A stretch of 64,000 nt of DNA from Hoylesella saccharolytica JCM 17484 (GTDB taxonomy: Bacteria > Bacteroidota > Bacteroidia > Bacteroidales > Bacteroidaceae): contig NZ_BAKN01000015.1 of NCBI RefSeq assembly GCF_000614205.1, positions 1 to 64,000 on the forward strand. Direction: 5' to 3'. The stretch's first letter is position 1. Every line of letters starts with the position of its first letter. This document shows, piece by piece, positions 10,447 through 19,541 of this stretch. The translations under genes and the position numbers were made by a program. The notes under the pieces are model-generated. The model had not been told where the DNA came from and searched no databases. It saw only the letters and a program-made list of their open reading frames with translations.

Positions 10447-11159
10447 ATGGATGTAGAAAATTTAGAAAAAGCGATACGCGAAAAGGAAGCCTCATTATCT
10501 TTGGCGTTCCCCGCTTTGATGCGTAAGGTTTATGTTTGGATGCTTTGGGCACTAACCATTACGGGCGTTATGGCCTACGGCGTAGCAGCTCACCGGTATT
10601 GGTAGAATCCATTTTCAGTAACCAGGCATTGTTCTGGGTGCTTATCATCGGCGAATTGGCATTGGTGTTCGGCATCTCACGCTGGCTGAACAAACTGTCG
10701 CTCACTATGGCAACGCTGCTTTTTATCCTTTACTCGGCACTCAACGGTGTAACGCTGTCGGTTATTTTTCTGGCTTATTCGCCAATGGTGATTACCAAAG
10801 TGTTCCTTATCACCGCCAGCACATTCGGCGTGATGGCAGCCTACGGTTATTTTACCAAGACCGATTTATCGAAGATGGGCAAAATTTTGTTTATGGCGCT
10901 CATCGGCCTAATCATTGCAACGCTGGTCAATGTATTCTTGAGAAGTCCGGGCTTTGACCTGATTATCTCGTACATTGGCGTATTGGTTTTTGTGGGACTT
11001 ACAGCTTGGGATACGCAGAAAATTAAGGGGATGCTGGCGCAATGCGAGGATATGGACGAGGACGCGCAGAAGATTGCCTTGATGGGTTCGCTCACGTTGT
11101 ATCTCGATTTCATCAATCTGTTCTTGTATCTGCTCAGAATTTTCGGTAGAGAAAGATAA
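10447..11159 (+). CDS. Bax inhibitor-1/YccA family membrane protein (one-base frameshift)
   Basis: With one base restored the protein is 237 residues with about seven hydrophobic segments. It shows family features such as 'FPALMRKVYVWMLWALTITG' near the N-terminus, 'YSALNGVTLSVIF' and 'FVGLTAWDTQKIKGM' towards the C-terminus. The frame breaks at about 10589: 'GVAAHRYW-stop' becomes 'GVAASPVLVESIFSNQ' with one extra base. BI-1 proteins are inner-membrane proteins linked to Ca2+ leak or membrane proteostasis (FtsH modulation by YccA in E. coli). The gene appears monocistronic, with its own promoter and 265 bp before the next gene. Confidence 0.85.
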
Positions 11160-11302
11160 GCAGAGCGCACTTCGCAAACAAGAAATGCAAGGCGGGAAGA
11201 AGGTTAGCAAACTTTCTTTCCGCTTTATTTTTTAGGCTAATGCCATACAACACAAACGGGTATAACGATTGATATCAGTGGGCAAAATCAGGTTACAAAT
11301 GA

Positions 11303-11332
11303 TTGTTTTGCAGGCTAAAAGATGTAATTTTG
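11303..11332 (+). promoter_or_regulatory. Probable promoter for the envelope-modification cluster
   Basis: TTG (11303-11305), a 19-nt gap and TAATTTTG (11325-11332) fit the Bacteroidetes pattern about 90 bp before the phosphoethanolamine transferase gene. The 14-bp TTTTGCATAAAATA occurs at 11328-11341 and again at 11392-11405, 64 bp apart, so a second start signal or a regulator site is possible. Confidence 0.5.
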
Positions 11333-11424
11333 CATAAAATAGGTTGCATTGGGCAAATTGGGAGCAAGTTTTTTGCGCTCACTTGCATCATTTTTGCATA
11401 AAATAAGCAGCCTATCTACAAAAA

Positions 11425-13290
11425 ATGCCATTGCGAATGAAGTTCCTCAATTTGATACTGAAGCTGCTTGCTAAGCCCTTATACCCCATCCAAACCCAGG
11501 TAACATTTTTTGTTTTTATGTATGCGCTGGGCGTTATTTGTGCGTGGACAACCCTACCACCAACACAAACAGCACAGCTTTACGACAATCTTTATTTAGA
11601 ACTCTTCCTCGACCTATATGTCATAGCCGTTTTTTTGTCATTGCTTCCACAACGCATTGGCAGTTGGATGCGCGCTATATGCTATGTGGTGGCTTACGCA
11701 ACAGCCATTGCCGACGTATATTGTTTTACCAAATTCGGGTCGACACTTACCCCCACGATGTTGCTGTTGATAGGAGAAACCAACGGAAGAGAGGCAGCAG
11801 AGTTTCTCAATACTTATCTTTCGGTAGGCATTATCTTTAGCCGAGTGGGCTGGATTTTACTTCTTCTTCTTTTGCATCTTCTCTTCGCGCTGCGCAGATA
11901 TGTACCGCAACGATATCTTTCACGCATCTCCGTTCCACTTAAACACAACCTACCATACCTACAACAAGCGCAACCACTTTTAGGAACGGTGGTTATCCTC
12001 ATTCTTACAGCAGGTATTGTCACTTCGGCACACAACAAAGCTGCCACGTGGAAACTAATGACCGAAAGAACCATCGGCGAGGTAGAGCACACGCTGACCG
12101 ATAAACGGCATGCCGAACTGTATCAACCTATTTACCGGTTGGCATTCAGTTTGTATGCCAATTCGCTTGCGGCGCAGCAGATAGACCGACTGATTGCGGC
12201 GGCAAAAACGGCAACAGTGGACAGTTGCGCATATACCAGTCCGAACATTGTTTTGATTATCGGCGAGAGCTACAGCAAACATCATTCGCAGCAATACGGT
12301 TATGCCATGCCCACAACACCCCGACAAAAGCGGCGCGAGCAAACGGGTTTGCTGGTAAAATATACCGATGTGGTATCACCTTGGAACCTTACCAGCTTCG
12401 TTTTTAAGCATCTTTTCTCTATGTATTGTGTGGGCGATGCGGGCGAATGGTGCGACTACCCACTCTTTCCGCAGCTGTTTCGTAAGGCTGGCTATCACGT
12501 AACGTTTATTACCAACCAGTTTTTGCCCAAGGCCAAAGAGGCTGTATACGATTTCAGCGGCGGTTTTTTTCTGAACAATCCAACGTTGAGCCAAGCACAA
12601 TTCGACACCCGCAACGACAGTGTTTACGATTTTGACGAAAATTTGCTTGCTGCTTACGAACGTCTCAAACCCCAAAACAAACAGCACAACCTCATCATTT
12701 TTCACCTCATGGGGCAGCACGTTAGTTACAAACTACGCAGTCCCGCCAACAGAAAAAAGTGGTGGGCAGCAGATTATAAAGTTCTCCGACCCGACTTAAG
12801 CAAAAGGCAACGCCAGGTTTTAGCTGATTACGACAACGCCGTATTGTACAACGACTCGGTAGTAAACCAGATTATCAAGCGCTTTGAAAATGAAGATGCT
12901 ATCGTAATTTACGTTCCCGACCACGGCGAAGAGTGTTACGAGGGCAATCGCGGCTTTATCTGCCGCAACCATTCGGCAGTGATAGACTACGACTTGGCGA
13001 AATACGAGTTCGAGATACCTTTCTGGATATGGTGTTCACATCGCTACGCCGTCCGCCATCCCGACATCTATCGGGCAGTTGTTCAGGCCAAAAACCGCCG
13101 GTTTATGACCGATGCCCTACCCCATCTGCTGCTATATCTGGCGGGCATCGACAGCAAACATTATCAGCCCGCCAATAATTTGATAGCGCCCGAATATAAC
13201 GAAAGCCGACCGAGAATATTGAAAGGGCAAACCGATTACGACGAAGTGAAAAAGGCGTCAAAGAAGATTCTGCCGAGTATAGGAGGATAG
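11425..13290 (+). CDS. Phosphoethanolamine transferase (EptA-like sulfatase-fold)
   Basis: The 621-residue protein has an N-terminal membrane domain of about five segments (about 20-195) and a periplasmic alkaline-phosphatase/sulfatase-fold domain (about 235-600). Visible metal/catalytic motifs are 'NIVLIIGES' (metal Glu), 'SPWNLTSFVFKHLFSMY' with T323 as likely nucleophile, 'YVPDHGEE' (Asp-His) and 'CRNHSAV' (His). The family moves phosphoethanolamine from phosphatidylethanolamine onto lipid A or another surface glycan, which can raise resistance to cationic peptides. An internal start (MKFLNL, 11437) is possible. It heads a run of envelope-modification genes. The exact acceptor cannot be read from sequence. 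Confidence 0.85.
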   Translation: MPLRMKFLNLILKLLAKPLYPIQTQVTFFVFMYALGVICAWTTLPPTQTAQLYDNLYLELFLDLYVIAVFLSLLPQRIGSWMRAICYVVAYATAIADVYCFTKFGSTLTPTMLLLIGETNGREAAEFLNTYLSVGIIFSRVGWILLLLLLHLLFALRRYVPQRYLSRISVPLKHNLPYLQQAQPLLGTVVILILTAGIVTSAHNKAATWKLMTERTIGEVEHTLTDKRHAELYQPIYRLAFSLYANSLAAQQIDRLIAAAKTATVDSCAYTSPNIVLIIGESYSKHHSQQYGYAMPTTPRQKRREQTGLLVKYTDVVSPWNLTSFVFKHLFSMYCVGDAGEWCDYPLFPQLFRKAGYHVTFITNQFLPKAKEAVYDFSGGFFLNNPTLSQAQFDTRNDSVYDFDENLLAAYERLKPQNKQHNLIIFHLMGQHVSYKLRSPANRKKWWAADYKVLRPDLSKRQRQVLADYDNAVLYNDSVVNQIIKRFENEDAIVIYVPDHGEECYEGNRGFICRNHSAVIDYDLAKYEFEIPFWIWCSHRYAVRHPDIYRAVVQAKNRRFMTDALPHLLLYLAGIDSKHYQPANNLIAPEYNESRPRILKGQTDYDEVKKASKKILPSIGG

Positions 13291-13418
13291 AAGTTTGTAC
13301 ACAAAATTTCATCTGCGGGTTGTCGGGAAGCAATTTTGTATGCAACAATTACCTCACTGAATGTAACGCAACACCAAACGGAACATTTAAAACGAATAAG
13401 CACGAAAACGAAATAAAA

Positions 13419-14579
13419 ATGCAGACCAATCGTTCAACAACCGATCTGTCGGCGTCGCCATTGTCTGAAGGGCATAAAGTACCTACAACGCGGCACAACG
13501 AAAATACAGAAGCGCTTGCACTGCGCGGACTGGCGATTATCGGAATTTTTCTTCACAACTATTGTCATTGGCTCAATCCGGTGGTGAAAGAGAACGAATA
13601 TACCTACAGTCAGCATCGGGTGGATGCCTTTAACCACGCCGTTCTACACGCCGATACACTGCTGCCGATGCATCTGCTTTCGTTTTTTGGACATTACGGC
13701 GTGCCCATCTTTTTGTTTTTAAGCGCCTACGGACTGGTCAAGAAATACGAAACATCTGCACCCACCGCATCTTCGAACACAAACGATACGGGATTTCTGC
13801 ACTTTGCTTCCATCCATTTTCTCAAACTTTTCCGCATGATGATTGTCGGCTTTACGGCTTTCGTCCTCGTAGATGCCGTTACCCCGGGTGTGTGGCACTA
13901 TGATGTACTGAAAATTACAGCCCAATTGCTGATGTTTAACAACATTCTACCCGACCCCAACCATCAAATTTGGCCCGGTCCTTATTGGTTCTTTGGATTG
14001 ATGTTGCAATTTTATCTGCTCTATCGACTGTTGCTTTATCGCCGCCATTGGGCAGTTACGGTGGGGCTGATGCTGCTGTGCGTGGGCATACAACTGCTAC
14101 TAACGCCCGACGGAGATACCATGAACAGATACCGATATAACTTTATGGGCGGTATGCTACCTTTCGGAGTAGGACTTCTTTACGCACATTTTGAGGGGCA
14201 GACAAGGCTCAACAGTATGCCATCTGCTACGCTTTTTATCGGCACATTGCTCTTTTCGTTCGCATCGATGCTGCTCAGCCAGAGTTTTTTCGGGTGGACA
14301 TTTGTACCCGTTACCGTATGCGCCGCAGCCCTTTTCTTGGTAAAATTTCTTGCGAGCAAACATCTTCTCACCCCCCTGTTACACACATTGGCCGGTATGG
14401 GAACCCTTTCTGCCGCACTCTTCATTTCTCATCCCATCACTCGCAAAATACTCATTCCCATTTCACGACATGGTGATACGTATACCGGACTTCTGCTCTA
14501 CATCATTGCATCAATTGGTGTGGCGTGGCTTTTTTACGAAATTTTGAAAAAGATGCCGCACTTCAAACCTCGATATTAA
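13419..14579 (+). CDS. Acyltransferase 3 family membrane protein
   Basis: The protein is 386 residues from the ATG at 13419 (MQTNRSTTDL). The frame extends upstream to 13320, but that extension is not hydrophobic, looks unlike the family and overlaps the likely leader. Around ten membrane segments are visible, with the family start 'EALALRGLAIIGIFLHNYCHW' (catalytic-type His near the end of helix 1) and 'GVPIFLFLSAYGLV', the usual 'vdiFFvlSGfl' block. Such proteins O-acylate sugars of LPS, capsule or peptidoglycan at the membrane. It lies directly before a second acyltransferase gene (6 bp gap). The acceptor is unknown. Confidence 0.85.
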   Translation: MQTNRSTTDLSASPLSEGHKVPTTRHNENTEALALRGLAIIGIFLHNYCHWLNPVVKENEYTYSQHRVDAFNHAVLHADTLLPMHLLSFFGHYGVPIFLFLSAYGLVKKYETSAPTASSNTNDTGFLHFASIHFLKLFRMMIVGFTAFVLVDAVTPGVWHYDVLKITAQLLMFNNILPDPNHQIWPGPYWFFGLMLQFYLLYRLLLYRRHWAVTVGLMLLCVGIQLLLTPDGDTMNRYRYNFMGGMLPFGVGLLYAHFEGQTRLNSMPSATLFIGTLLFSFASMLLSQSFFGWTFVPVTVCAAALFLVKFLASKHLLTPLLHTLAGMGTLSAALFISHPITRKILIPISRHGDTYTGLLLYIIASIGVAWLFYEILKKMPHFKPRY

Positions 14580-14585
14580 AGGCTT

Positions 14586-15590
14586 ATGACATTCCGAATG
14601 AAGAATATTGAATGGGGAGCCGTGAGTAAATATCGCGGCGAAATGATGGGTATCGCCATCATTATGATTGTGCTTTTCCACACTCAACTGCCCCGAACAG
14701 ATGCGTTTTTCGGACTGAAACGCATGGGAAACATCGGTGTTGACATCTTTCTTTTCTTGAGCGGACTGGGGCTTTGGTTCTCACTCACGGGGCAACCATC
14801 GCTCAAACGTTTTTTCAAACGGCGCTATCTGCGCATTTATCCCACATGGCTCATCATTGCATGCCTATACTACCTGCCGCTTTATTTCCACGGACCACAC
14901 AACATAAAAGGCTTTATCGACCTGCTGGGAGATATCGCACTGAATTGGGATTTTTGGCTTCACGCCGAACTTACCTTCTGGTATATCCCCGCAACGATGA
15001 TGCTTTACCTCTTTGCACCCGCGTATATACAACTTATTAGCAAAGCCCCTGCCTACCGATGGCTGCCCATTGCAATGGTGATATGGTGCGTGGCGGTACA
15101 GTGGGTTACACCCATTCACAGTTCGGTAGGCCATTTAGAGATATTCTGGAGCCGCATACCCATATTCTTTATCGGTATCAACTGCGGCGAGGTGGTACGC
15201 CAAAAAACTGTCATACCCGGTTCGTCGACAGCCCTATTGTTATTATTTGTACTGTTACCCCTGCCAATCTGTCTTTTTCTTGAACAAAACCTGCACGGTC
15301 GGTTTCCGCTGTTTGTCGAGCGTATGCTGTATATCCCCCTCACTGTTGCAGGACTTTTACTGCTCGGCAAGATGCTCCAGGCCCTACCCGAACGCCTGCA
15401 TCGCGTTCTGAGTTTTATCGGAACGTTGAGCCTTGAGATATATCTCATCCACGTTCATTTTGTATTGGTATATATCGAAAGGTGGCATCTCACTTTCTGG
15501 CCTACGTTTTTGCTGTGTATCCTCATAACCTTACCTTTGGCATGGCTGCTTAACAAGGTTGTTGCACTCATAACAAGTAAATTTGAATAA
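14586..15590 (+). CDS. Acyltransferase 3 family membrane protein
   Basis: The 334-residue protein has about ten membrane segments. Family features are 'EMMGIAIIMIVLFHTQ' (helix 1 with the conserved His), 'GNIGVDIFLFLSGLGLWFS' and 'FFKRRYLRIYPTWLI'. A start at 14598 (MKNIEW) is equally possible. It is translationally coupled to the UbiA gene: its stop and the next start share one base (TAATG at 15588-15592). The pair of acyltransferases next to a lipid-linked pentose gene set suggests modification of a surface polymer. Substrate not determined. Confidence 0.85.
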   Translation: MTFRMKNIEWGAVSKYRGEMMGIAIIMIVLFHTQLPRTDAFFGLKRMGNIGVDIFLFLSGLGLWFSLTGQPSLKRFFKRRYLRIYPTWLIIACLYYLPLYFHGPHNIKGFIDLLGDIALNWDFWLHAELTFWYIPATMMLYLFAPAYIQLISKAPAYRWLPIAMVIWCVAVQWVTPIHSSVGHLEIFWSRIPIFFIGINCGEVVRQKTVIPGSSTALLLLFVLLPLPICLFLEQNLHGRFPLFVERMLYIPLTVAGLLLLGKMLQALPERLHRVLSFIGTLSLEIYLIHVHFVLVYIERWHLTFWPTFLLCILITLPLAWLLNKVVALITSKFE

Positions 15591-16480
15591 TGAAAAATAT
15601 ATTGTTACTGTTGCGCCCGCAACAATGGATTAAAAACGGGTTTGTGTTTATTCCGCTGTTTTTCGGTGGCCGATTGCTTCACCCATCCGACGCCCTTTCG
15701 TCGCTCATCACCTTTTTGGCATTTTGCTTTGCCGCCTCATCGGTATATTGTTTTAACGACATTATTGATGTCGAAGCAGACCGTCGTCACCCTGTTAAGC
15801 AATTGCGCCCCATTGCTTCGGGCTCAGTAAGTATCTTTGCAGCATATGTACTGATGGCACTGATGCTCTTGGGCGCAGGTATTTGGCTGGTATTGCTACC
15901 CCAACATCAGGGCGAAACAGCGGCAGTTATCGGTTTTTACTTCGTACTCAACATGGCCTATTGCAGCTATCTGAAGCAATATGCCATTGTAGATGTGTGC
16001 ATTGTGGCATTCGGTTTTATACTCAGAATTATTGCCGGAGGTGTTGCCACACACATTGTTTTAAGCAATTGGTTGGTGCTGATGACCTTCCTTTTAGCGC
16101 TTTTCCTTTCTTTTGCCAAACGAAGAGACGATGTTTTACGGATGAACGAAACGGGCGAAGCACCCCGACGAAACACCGGCAGATATAATCTTACATTTAT
16201 CAATCAGGCCATTACCATCACAGGCGGCGTAACATTGGTATGTTATATCATGTACACCGTTTCGCCAGAAGTGGTCAGCCGGTTTAGCACCTCGCACCTT
16301 TATCTTACCAGTATTTTCGTGTTGGTGGGTTTGCTGCGATATATCCAGCTTACGGTTGTCGACCAAAAGAGTGGCGACCCCACAAAAGTTATTCTGCACG
16401 ACCACTTTATGCAGGCTATCGTTGTATTGTGGCTACTCGCCTTTCTCATCATTATCTACACGCCAACTTCAATCGAATAA
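15590..16480 (+). CDS. UbiA-superfamily polyprenyl-phosphate phosphoribosyltransferase
   Basis: The 296-residue protein has about eight membrane helices. It has the first Asp-rich motif 'NDIIDVEADRRHPVKQLRP' (residues 56-74) and the region 'AIVDVCIVAFGFILRIIAGG' with 'LSFAKRRDDVLR'. These features are shared with decaprenyl-phosphate 5-phosphoribosyltransferases (mycobacterial Rv3806c/UbiA) rather than with quinone prenyltransferases. The known family reaction is PRPP + polyprenyl phosphate to polyprenyl-phosphoryl-5-phosphoribose. It is followed, after a 574-bp gap that contains array A, by a HAD phosphatase and a GtrA protein, which fits dephosphorylation and flipping of that lipid. The DprE1/DprE2 epimerase genes needed to make the arabinose form are not in the window. 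Confidence 0.8.
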   Translation: MKNILLLLRPQQWIKNGFVFIPLFFGGRLLHPSDALSSLITFLAFCFAASSVYCFNDIIDVEADRRHPVKQLRPIASGSVSIFAAYVLMALMLLGAGIWLVLLPQHQGETAAVIGFYFVLNMAYCSYLKQYAIVDVCIVAFGFILRIIAGGVATHIVLSNWLVLMTFLLALFLSFAKRRDDVLRMNETGEAPRRNTGRYNLTFINQAITITGGVTLVCYIMYTVSPEVVSRFSTSHLYLTSIFVLVGLLRYIQLTVVDQKSGDPTKVILHDHFMQAIVVLWLLAFLIIIYTPTSIE

Positions 16481-16529
16481 CTTCTCGTCTGCAACCCCTC
16501 TGTTTATCGATATTCAGAGATGGGTTTGC

Positions 16530-16632
16530 AAAAGCTATTCTTTTAGGGTATAAAAGCATAGGTTTTAGCATGCAAAAGAATAGGTTTTAGAAGATAAAAG
16601 CATAGCTTTTGCAACCCAAAAGAATTGCTTTT
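16530..16632. repeat. 22-bp-period array of AT-rich dyads (array A, 5 units)
   Basis: Five 15-bp units start at 16530, 16552, 16574, 16596 and 16618, exactly 22 bp apart: AAAAGCTATTCTTTT, AAAAGCATAGGTTTT, AAAAGAATAGGTTTT, AAAAGCATAGCTTTT and AAAAGAATTGCTTTT. The fourth is a perfect dyad with 6-bp arms around ATA. The 7-bp spacers differ (AGGGTAT, AGCATGC, AGAAGAT, GCAACCC). It lies between the UbiA gene and the HAD gene. Confidence 0.9.
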
Positions 16633-16960
16633 GAAAAACGAAGGATAAAATGCTGATAAATAAAGGGATTGTGAGGGGGTGCACAAAAAGCGACAGACGG
16701 AGCACATTAAGCCCCTAAAAGTATTGTAATACTCGGCATAAGAAAACGATAAAGAAGATAAAAATAAAAGCATACAACCACCGTATAAAAGGTGTGAGCA
16801 GTAAAAAATAAATGGTAAAAAGTAAAAAAATGAAGCCTTGCAGAGCAACTTCGAATATAAAAATAGTGCAATAAAGATGGCTACATCCCCTCCTTGCCTC
16901 GCTTATTTTAAGGGAAAGAATGCCAAGAGTTTCTTATTTACAACGCTTAGGTAATGATAT

Positions 16961-17019
16961 AGCACATCTCTCTTCTTTCTAAGAGGAGATAAAAAGGAGA
17001 TGACTTACACAGAACTCAG
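16961..17019 (+). repeat. Dispersed leader element, copy 1
   Basis: The sequence GCACATCTCTCTTC... through ACTTACACAGAACTCAG aligns with 21315-21375 (GCACACCTCTCCTC... ACCTATAACGAACTGAC). Its end also resembles 47341-47360. Each copy lies upstream of a plus-strand gene, 35 to 200 bp from the start. Alignment was by eye. Confidence 0.5.
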
Positions 17020-17054
17020 AACAAAACAGATATAAAAAATAAATAAAACCGGGT

Positions 17055-17657
17055 ATGAACCCTACAAAAACTCAAATTTTTCTCTTTGATTTCGACGGTA
17101 CATTGACCACCCGCGACACGCTGTTGGCATTTATCCGTTTTGCCAAAGGACGGTGGAAACTGCTCGGAACACTGGTTTTGCACCTGCCGCTCTTGCTGCT
17201 GATGAAGCTGCATCTCTATCCTAACGGCAGAATGAAAGAACGCATTTTCGGCTTCTTTTTCAAGGGTATGCGCGAGGAAGATTTTGATAATATATGCCGT
17301 GCATTTGCCCGTAGTCATCGTTTTTTGCTCCGTCCGAAAGGTATGAAACGAATTAACGACGCGCTGAACGAGGGGGCAGAGGTACTGATTGTTAGTGCAA
17401 GTATAGACCATTGGGTACGTCCCTTCTTTGAAGAGTTGCCCGAAGTGCGTGTTATAGGCACGCAGATTGAGGTAAAAAGCGGGCGCCTTACAGGGCGGTT
17501 CCACGGCAAAAACTGTTACGGTGAAGAGAAAGTGAGACGCGTGGCAAGTCTTCTGAACCAACGCGAAAAATACGAGTTGACCGCCTACGGCGACAGTCGA
17601 GGCGACAAAGAGCTATTGGCTTATGCGGATAAAGGATTTTTTAGAGCGTTCGAATAG
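17055..17657 (+). CDS. HAD-superfamily (HAD-IB/SerB-like) phosphatase
   Basis: The 200-residue protein carries all HAD motifs: I 'FDFDGTLT' (D12, D14), II 'VLIVSASID', III Lys in 'KNCYGEEKV' and IV 'YGDSRGDKELL'. The cap segment contains a hydrophobic stretch 'LGTLVLHLPLLLLMKL' (about 37-52) that could lie on or in the membrane. Its 3' end overlaps the next gene by 35 bp, so expression is coupled to the GtrA-DUF6080 fusion. Placed after a phosphoribosyltransferase of lipid phosphate, it is a good candidate for the 5-phosphatase of polyprenyl-phosphoryl-phosphoribose; that substrate is inference. Confidence 0.8.
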   Translation: MNPTKTQIFLFDFDGTLTTRDTLLAFIRFAKGRWKLLGTLVLHLPLLLLMKLHLYPNGRMKERIFGFFFKGMREEDFDNICRAFARSHRFLLRPKGMKRINDALNEGAEVLIVSASIDHWVRPFFEELPEVRVIGTQIEVKSGRLTGRFHGKNCYGEEKVRRVASLLNQREKYELTAYGDSRGDKELLAYADKGFFRAFE

Positions 17658-19440
17658 TACCCGTCGGCAACGCACGGGCGAACTGTTGCGTTTCGGTGTG
17701 GTTGGTATTACGGCCACAGTGTTGCAATACGGCGTTTATCGGGCGGCACTTTGTAGGCTCGATCATAACCTCGCTATGACGATAGGCTATGTGGTGAGCT
17801 TTATATTCAACTTTTTTGCCAGCACCCGATACACGTTTCGCGTTGACGAAACCACCGGGCGCGGACTGGGTTTTGCACTCTCACACGTGGTAAACTATCT
17901 TTTGCAGATGGCTACGCTCAACCTTTTTATCGGCGTGGGACTGAGTAAAAGCCTTGCACCTGTGCCGATGTTTGCCGTCTGTGTGCCCATTAACTTTGTT
18001 TTGGTAAGATTCTTTTTAAAACAAAACGGCATTCGGATATTCTCCATTTTCAAAATCGCCAAAGCCGAACGACGCGTGGCAGGGGCTGCATTGGCATTGA
18101 TGGCAGGGCTAAACACACTGCTGTTATGCCGCTACGCATTGGTTTTTACACCTCTGCAAGACAACTATCGCACGTTCTTTATTAAATATTTTCACCTGTC
18201 GGGCTTTGATCCCCTAACCTATGCGGTGGTAAGCAATTGGGCAGCAGAATACAATGTGTACCGCCATCCGTTGTTGGCATTTTTCATGTATGTACCCTAT
18301 TTGTTGAACCAAGCTTTGATAGCACTTACCGGAGTCAATTGTGCTGTCTTTGTAATAGCGGCTCTACTGGTTTTCTGCAGTTTTTATTCGTTCGTGTTTT
18401 TCTACCGCATCCTGCGTCAAATCATCGGCCTCGATGCTCGCGATGCTGCATTGCTATCTTTCTTTTTCTTTTCTTTCGCCTACGTCATGCTGTCGGTTAT
18501 GGCCCCCGACCATTTCATTTTATCGCTCTTTATGCTGCTGCTCACCTTATATATAACAGGTATGCGGATGCAACAAAACAAGCCCTTGCCTATCGTTCAT
18601 ACGCTGGCGCTTTTTATTCTCACAGCGGGCATATCGCTCAACAACGGTTTGAAGGTCTTCATTGCCGCGCTGTGGGCTAACGGGCGACGTTTTTTTCGTC
18701 CCCGATACCTACTGTTCGCCATACTATTACCCGCCGCACTACTGTGGCAATTCTCACGTTTCGAGTACAAACAGCTGGTTTGGCCCGACGAAATGGCGCG
18801 ACATGAAGCACGTGCGAAACAGCGTGCCGAACAGCAGAAAAAAAACAATGAAAAAGCAATGCAGGTAAACCCGACAGCAGTAACGACCAAACACAACAGC
18901 CAGCAACACCATTCTGCGCCGTCGGCAACACCTCCAAAGCCCTCTAAAATGGGGACACCGATGATGCAGGGCGAGTTTATGCGGTGGACGGATATATCGA
19001 CTTCGCGCATGCAATCGGTAATAGAAAACCTCTTCGGCGAGTCGATTCAGTTGCACCAAGACCACCGTTTAGAGGACGTTTTCGGTCCTCGACCCGTCAT
19101 CGTTCCTTATCGTTGGGTGGTTAATTACGTGGTCGAAGGTCTCATTGTGCTGCTTTTTCTGGCAGGAATTGTCTGTGGGCGGCGCAGTAGGTTTGTATGG
19201 ATGGCGCTCTCGTTTGCTCTTACCGACATGGTATTGCACGTTGGTTTGGGCTTCGGACTCAACGAAATTTACATCATGTCGGCCCACTGGATATACGTTA
19301 TTCCGCTCGCCATTGCCTATCTTTTCGCATCGTTACCCACCCCGCCGCTACGCCTGCTGCGCACCCTCGTTGTGTTACTCACCCTTTACCTGTATATATA
19401 TAATGTATGGGGAATCGTCAGTTTCCTCACTGAGATATAG
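17623..19440 (+). CDS. GtrA-like flippase domain fused to a DUF6080-like membrane protein
   Basis: Residues about 20-135 form a GtrA domain with four helices ('LLRFGVVGITATVLQYGVY', 'IGYVVSFIFNFFASTRYTF'), the family proposed to move lipid-linked sugars across the inner membrane. Residues about 155-605 are a polytopic domain homologous to the next gene: 'HRNxxL'-like 'YRHPLLAFF', 'MAPDHFILSLFM', 'NGRRFFRPRYLL', 'FGESIQLHQDH' and 'GLNEIYIMSAHWIYV' all recur there. A charged, low-complexity loop (about 405-455, rich in Gln/Lys/Ala) separates two halves. The layout resembles GT-C enzymes that use polyprenyl-linked sugars, but I cannot confirm a catalytic site. The start is fixed by overlap with the HAD gene. 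Confidence 0.75.
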   Translation: MRIKDFLERSNSTRRQRTGELLRFGVVGITATVLQYGVYRAALCRLDHNLAMTIGYVVSFIFNFFASTRYTFRVDETTGRGLGFALSHVVNYLLQMATLNLFIGVGLSKSLAPVPMFAVCVPINFVLVRFFLKQNGIRIFSIFKIAKAERRVAGAALALMAGLNTLLLCRYALVFTPLQDNYRTFFIKYFHLSGFDPLTYAVVSNWAAEYNVYRHPLLAFFMYVPYLLNQALIALTGVNCAVFVIAALLVFCSFYSFVFFYRILRQIIGLDARDAALLSFFFFSFAYVMLSVMAPDHFILSLFMLLLTLYITGMRMQQNKPLPIVHTLALFILTAGISLNNGLKVFIAALWANGRRFFRPRYLLFAILLPAALLWQFSRFEYKQLVWPDEMARHEARAKQRAEQQKKNNEKAMQVNPTAVTTKHNSQQHHSAPSATPPKPSKMGTPMMQGEFMRWTDISTSRMQSVIENLFGESIQLHQDHRLEDVFGPRPVIVPYRWVVNYVVEGLIVLLFLAGIVCGRRSRFVWMALSFALTDMVLHVGLGFGLNEIYIMSAHWIYVIPLAIAYLFASLPTPPLRLLRTLVVLLTLYLYIYNVWGIVSFLTEI

Positions 19441-19541
19441 CCCTGAAACCGAAGGGCTGCCACATCGCCTAACAAAACAAAGTCAATCGAACATCAATAA
19501 CACATCCCTCACCTCATCTTAACATCAAATCCACTCGAAAA

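Larger units (their letters stand above)
16481..17054. other. 574-bp intergenic region with array A and a shared leader element
   Basis: No gene is supported here. It holds the five-unit 22-bp-period array (16530-16632), then AT-rich sequence, and at 16961-17019 a block resembling 21315-21375. The block probably lies in the leader of the HAD gene. No typical TAnnTTTG promoter was found with confidence. Confidence 0.6.

Noticed and set aside
13320..13418. Upstream extension of the acyltransferase gene by 33 codons
   Set aside because: The extra residues are polar, not part of the family, and a better start (MQTNRS) lies at 13419.
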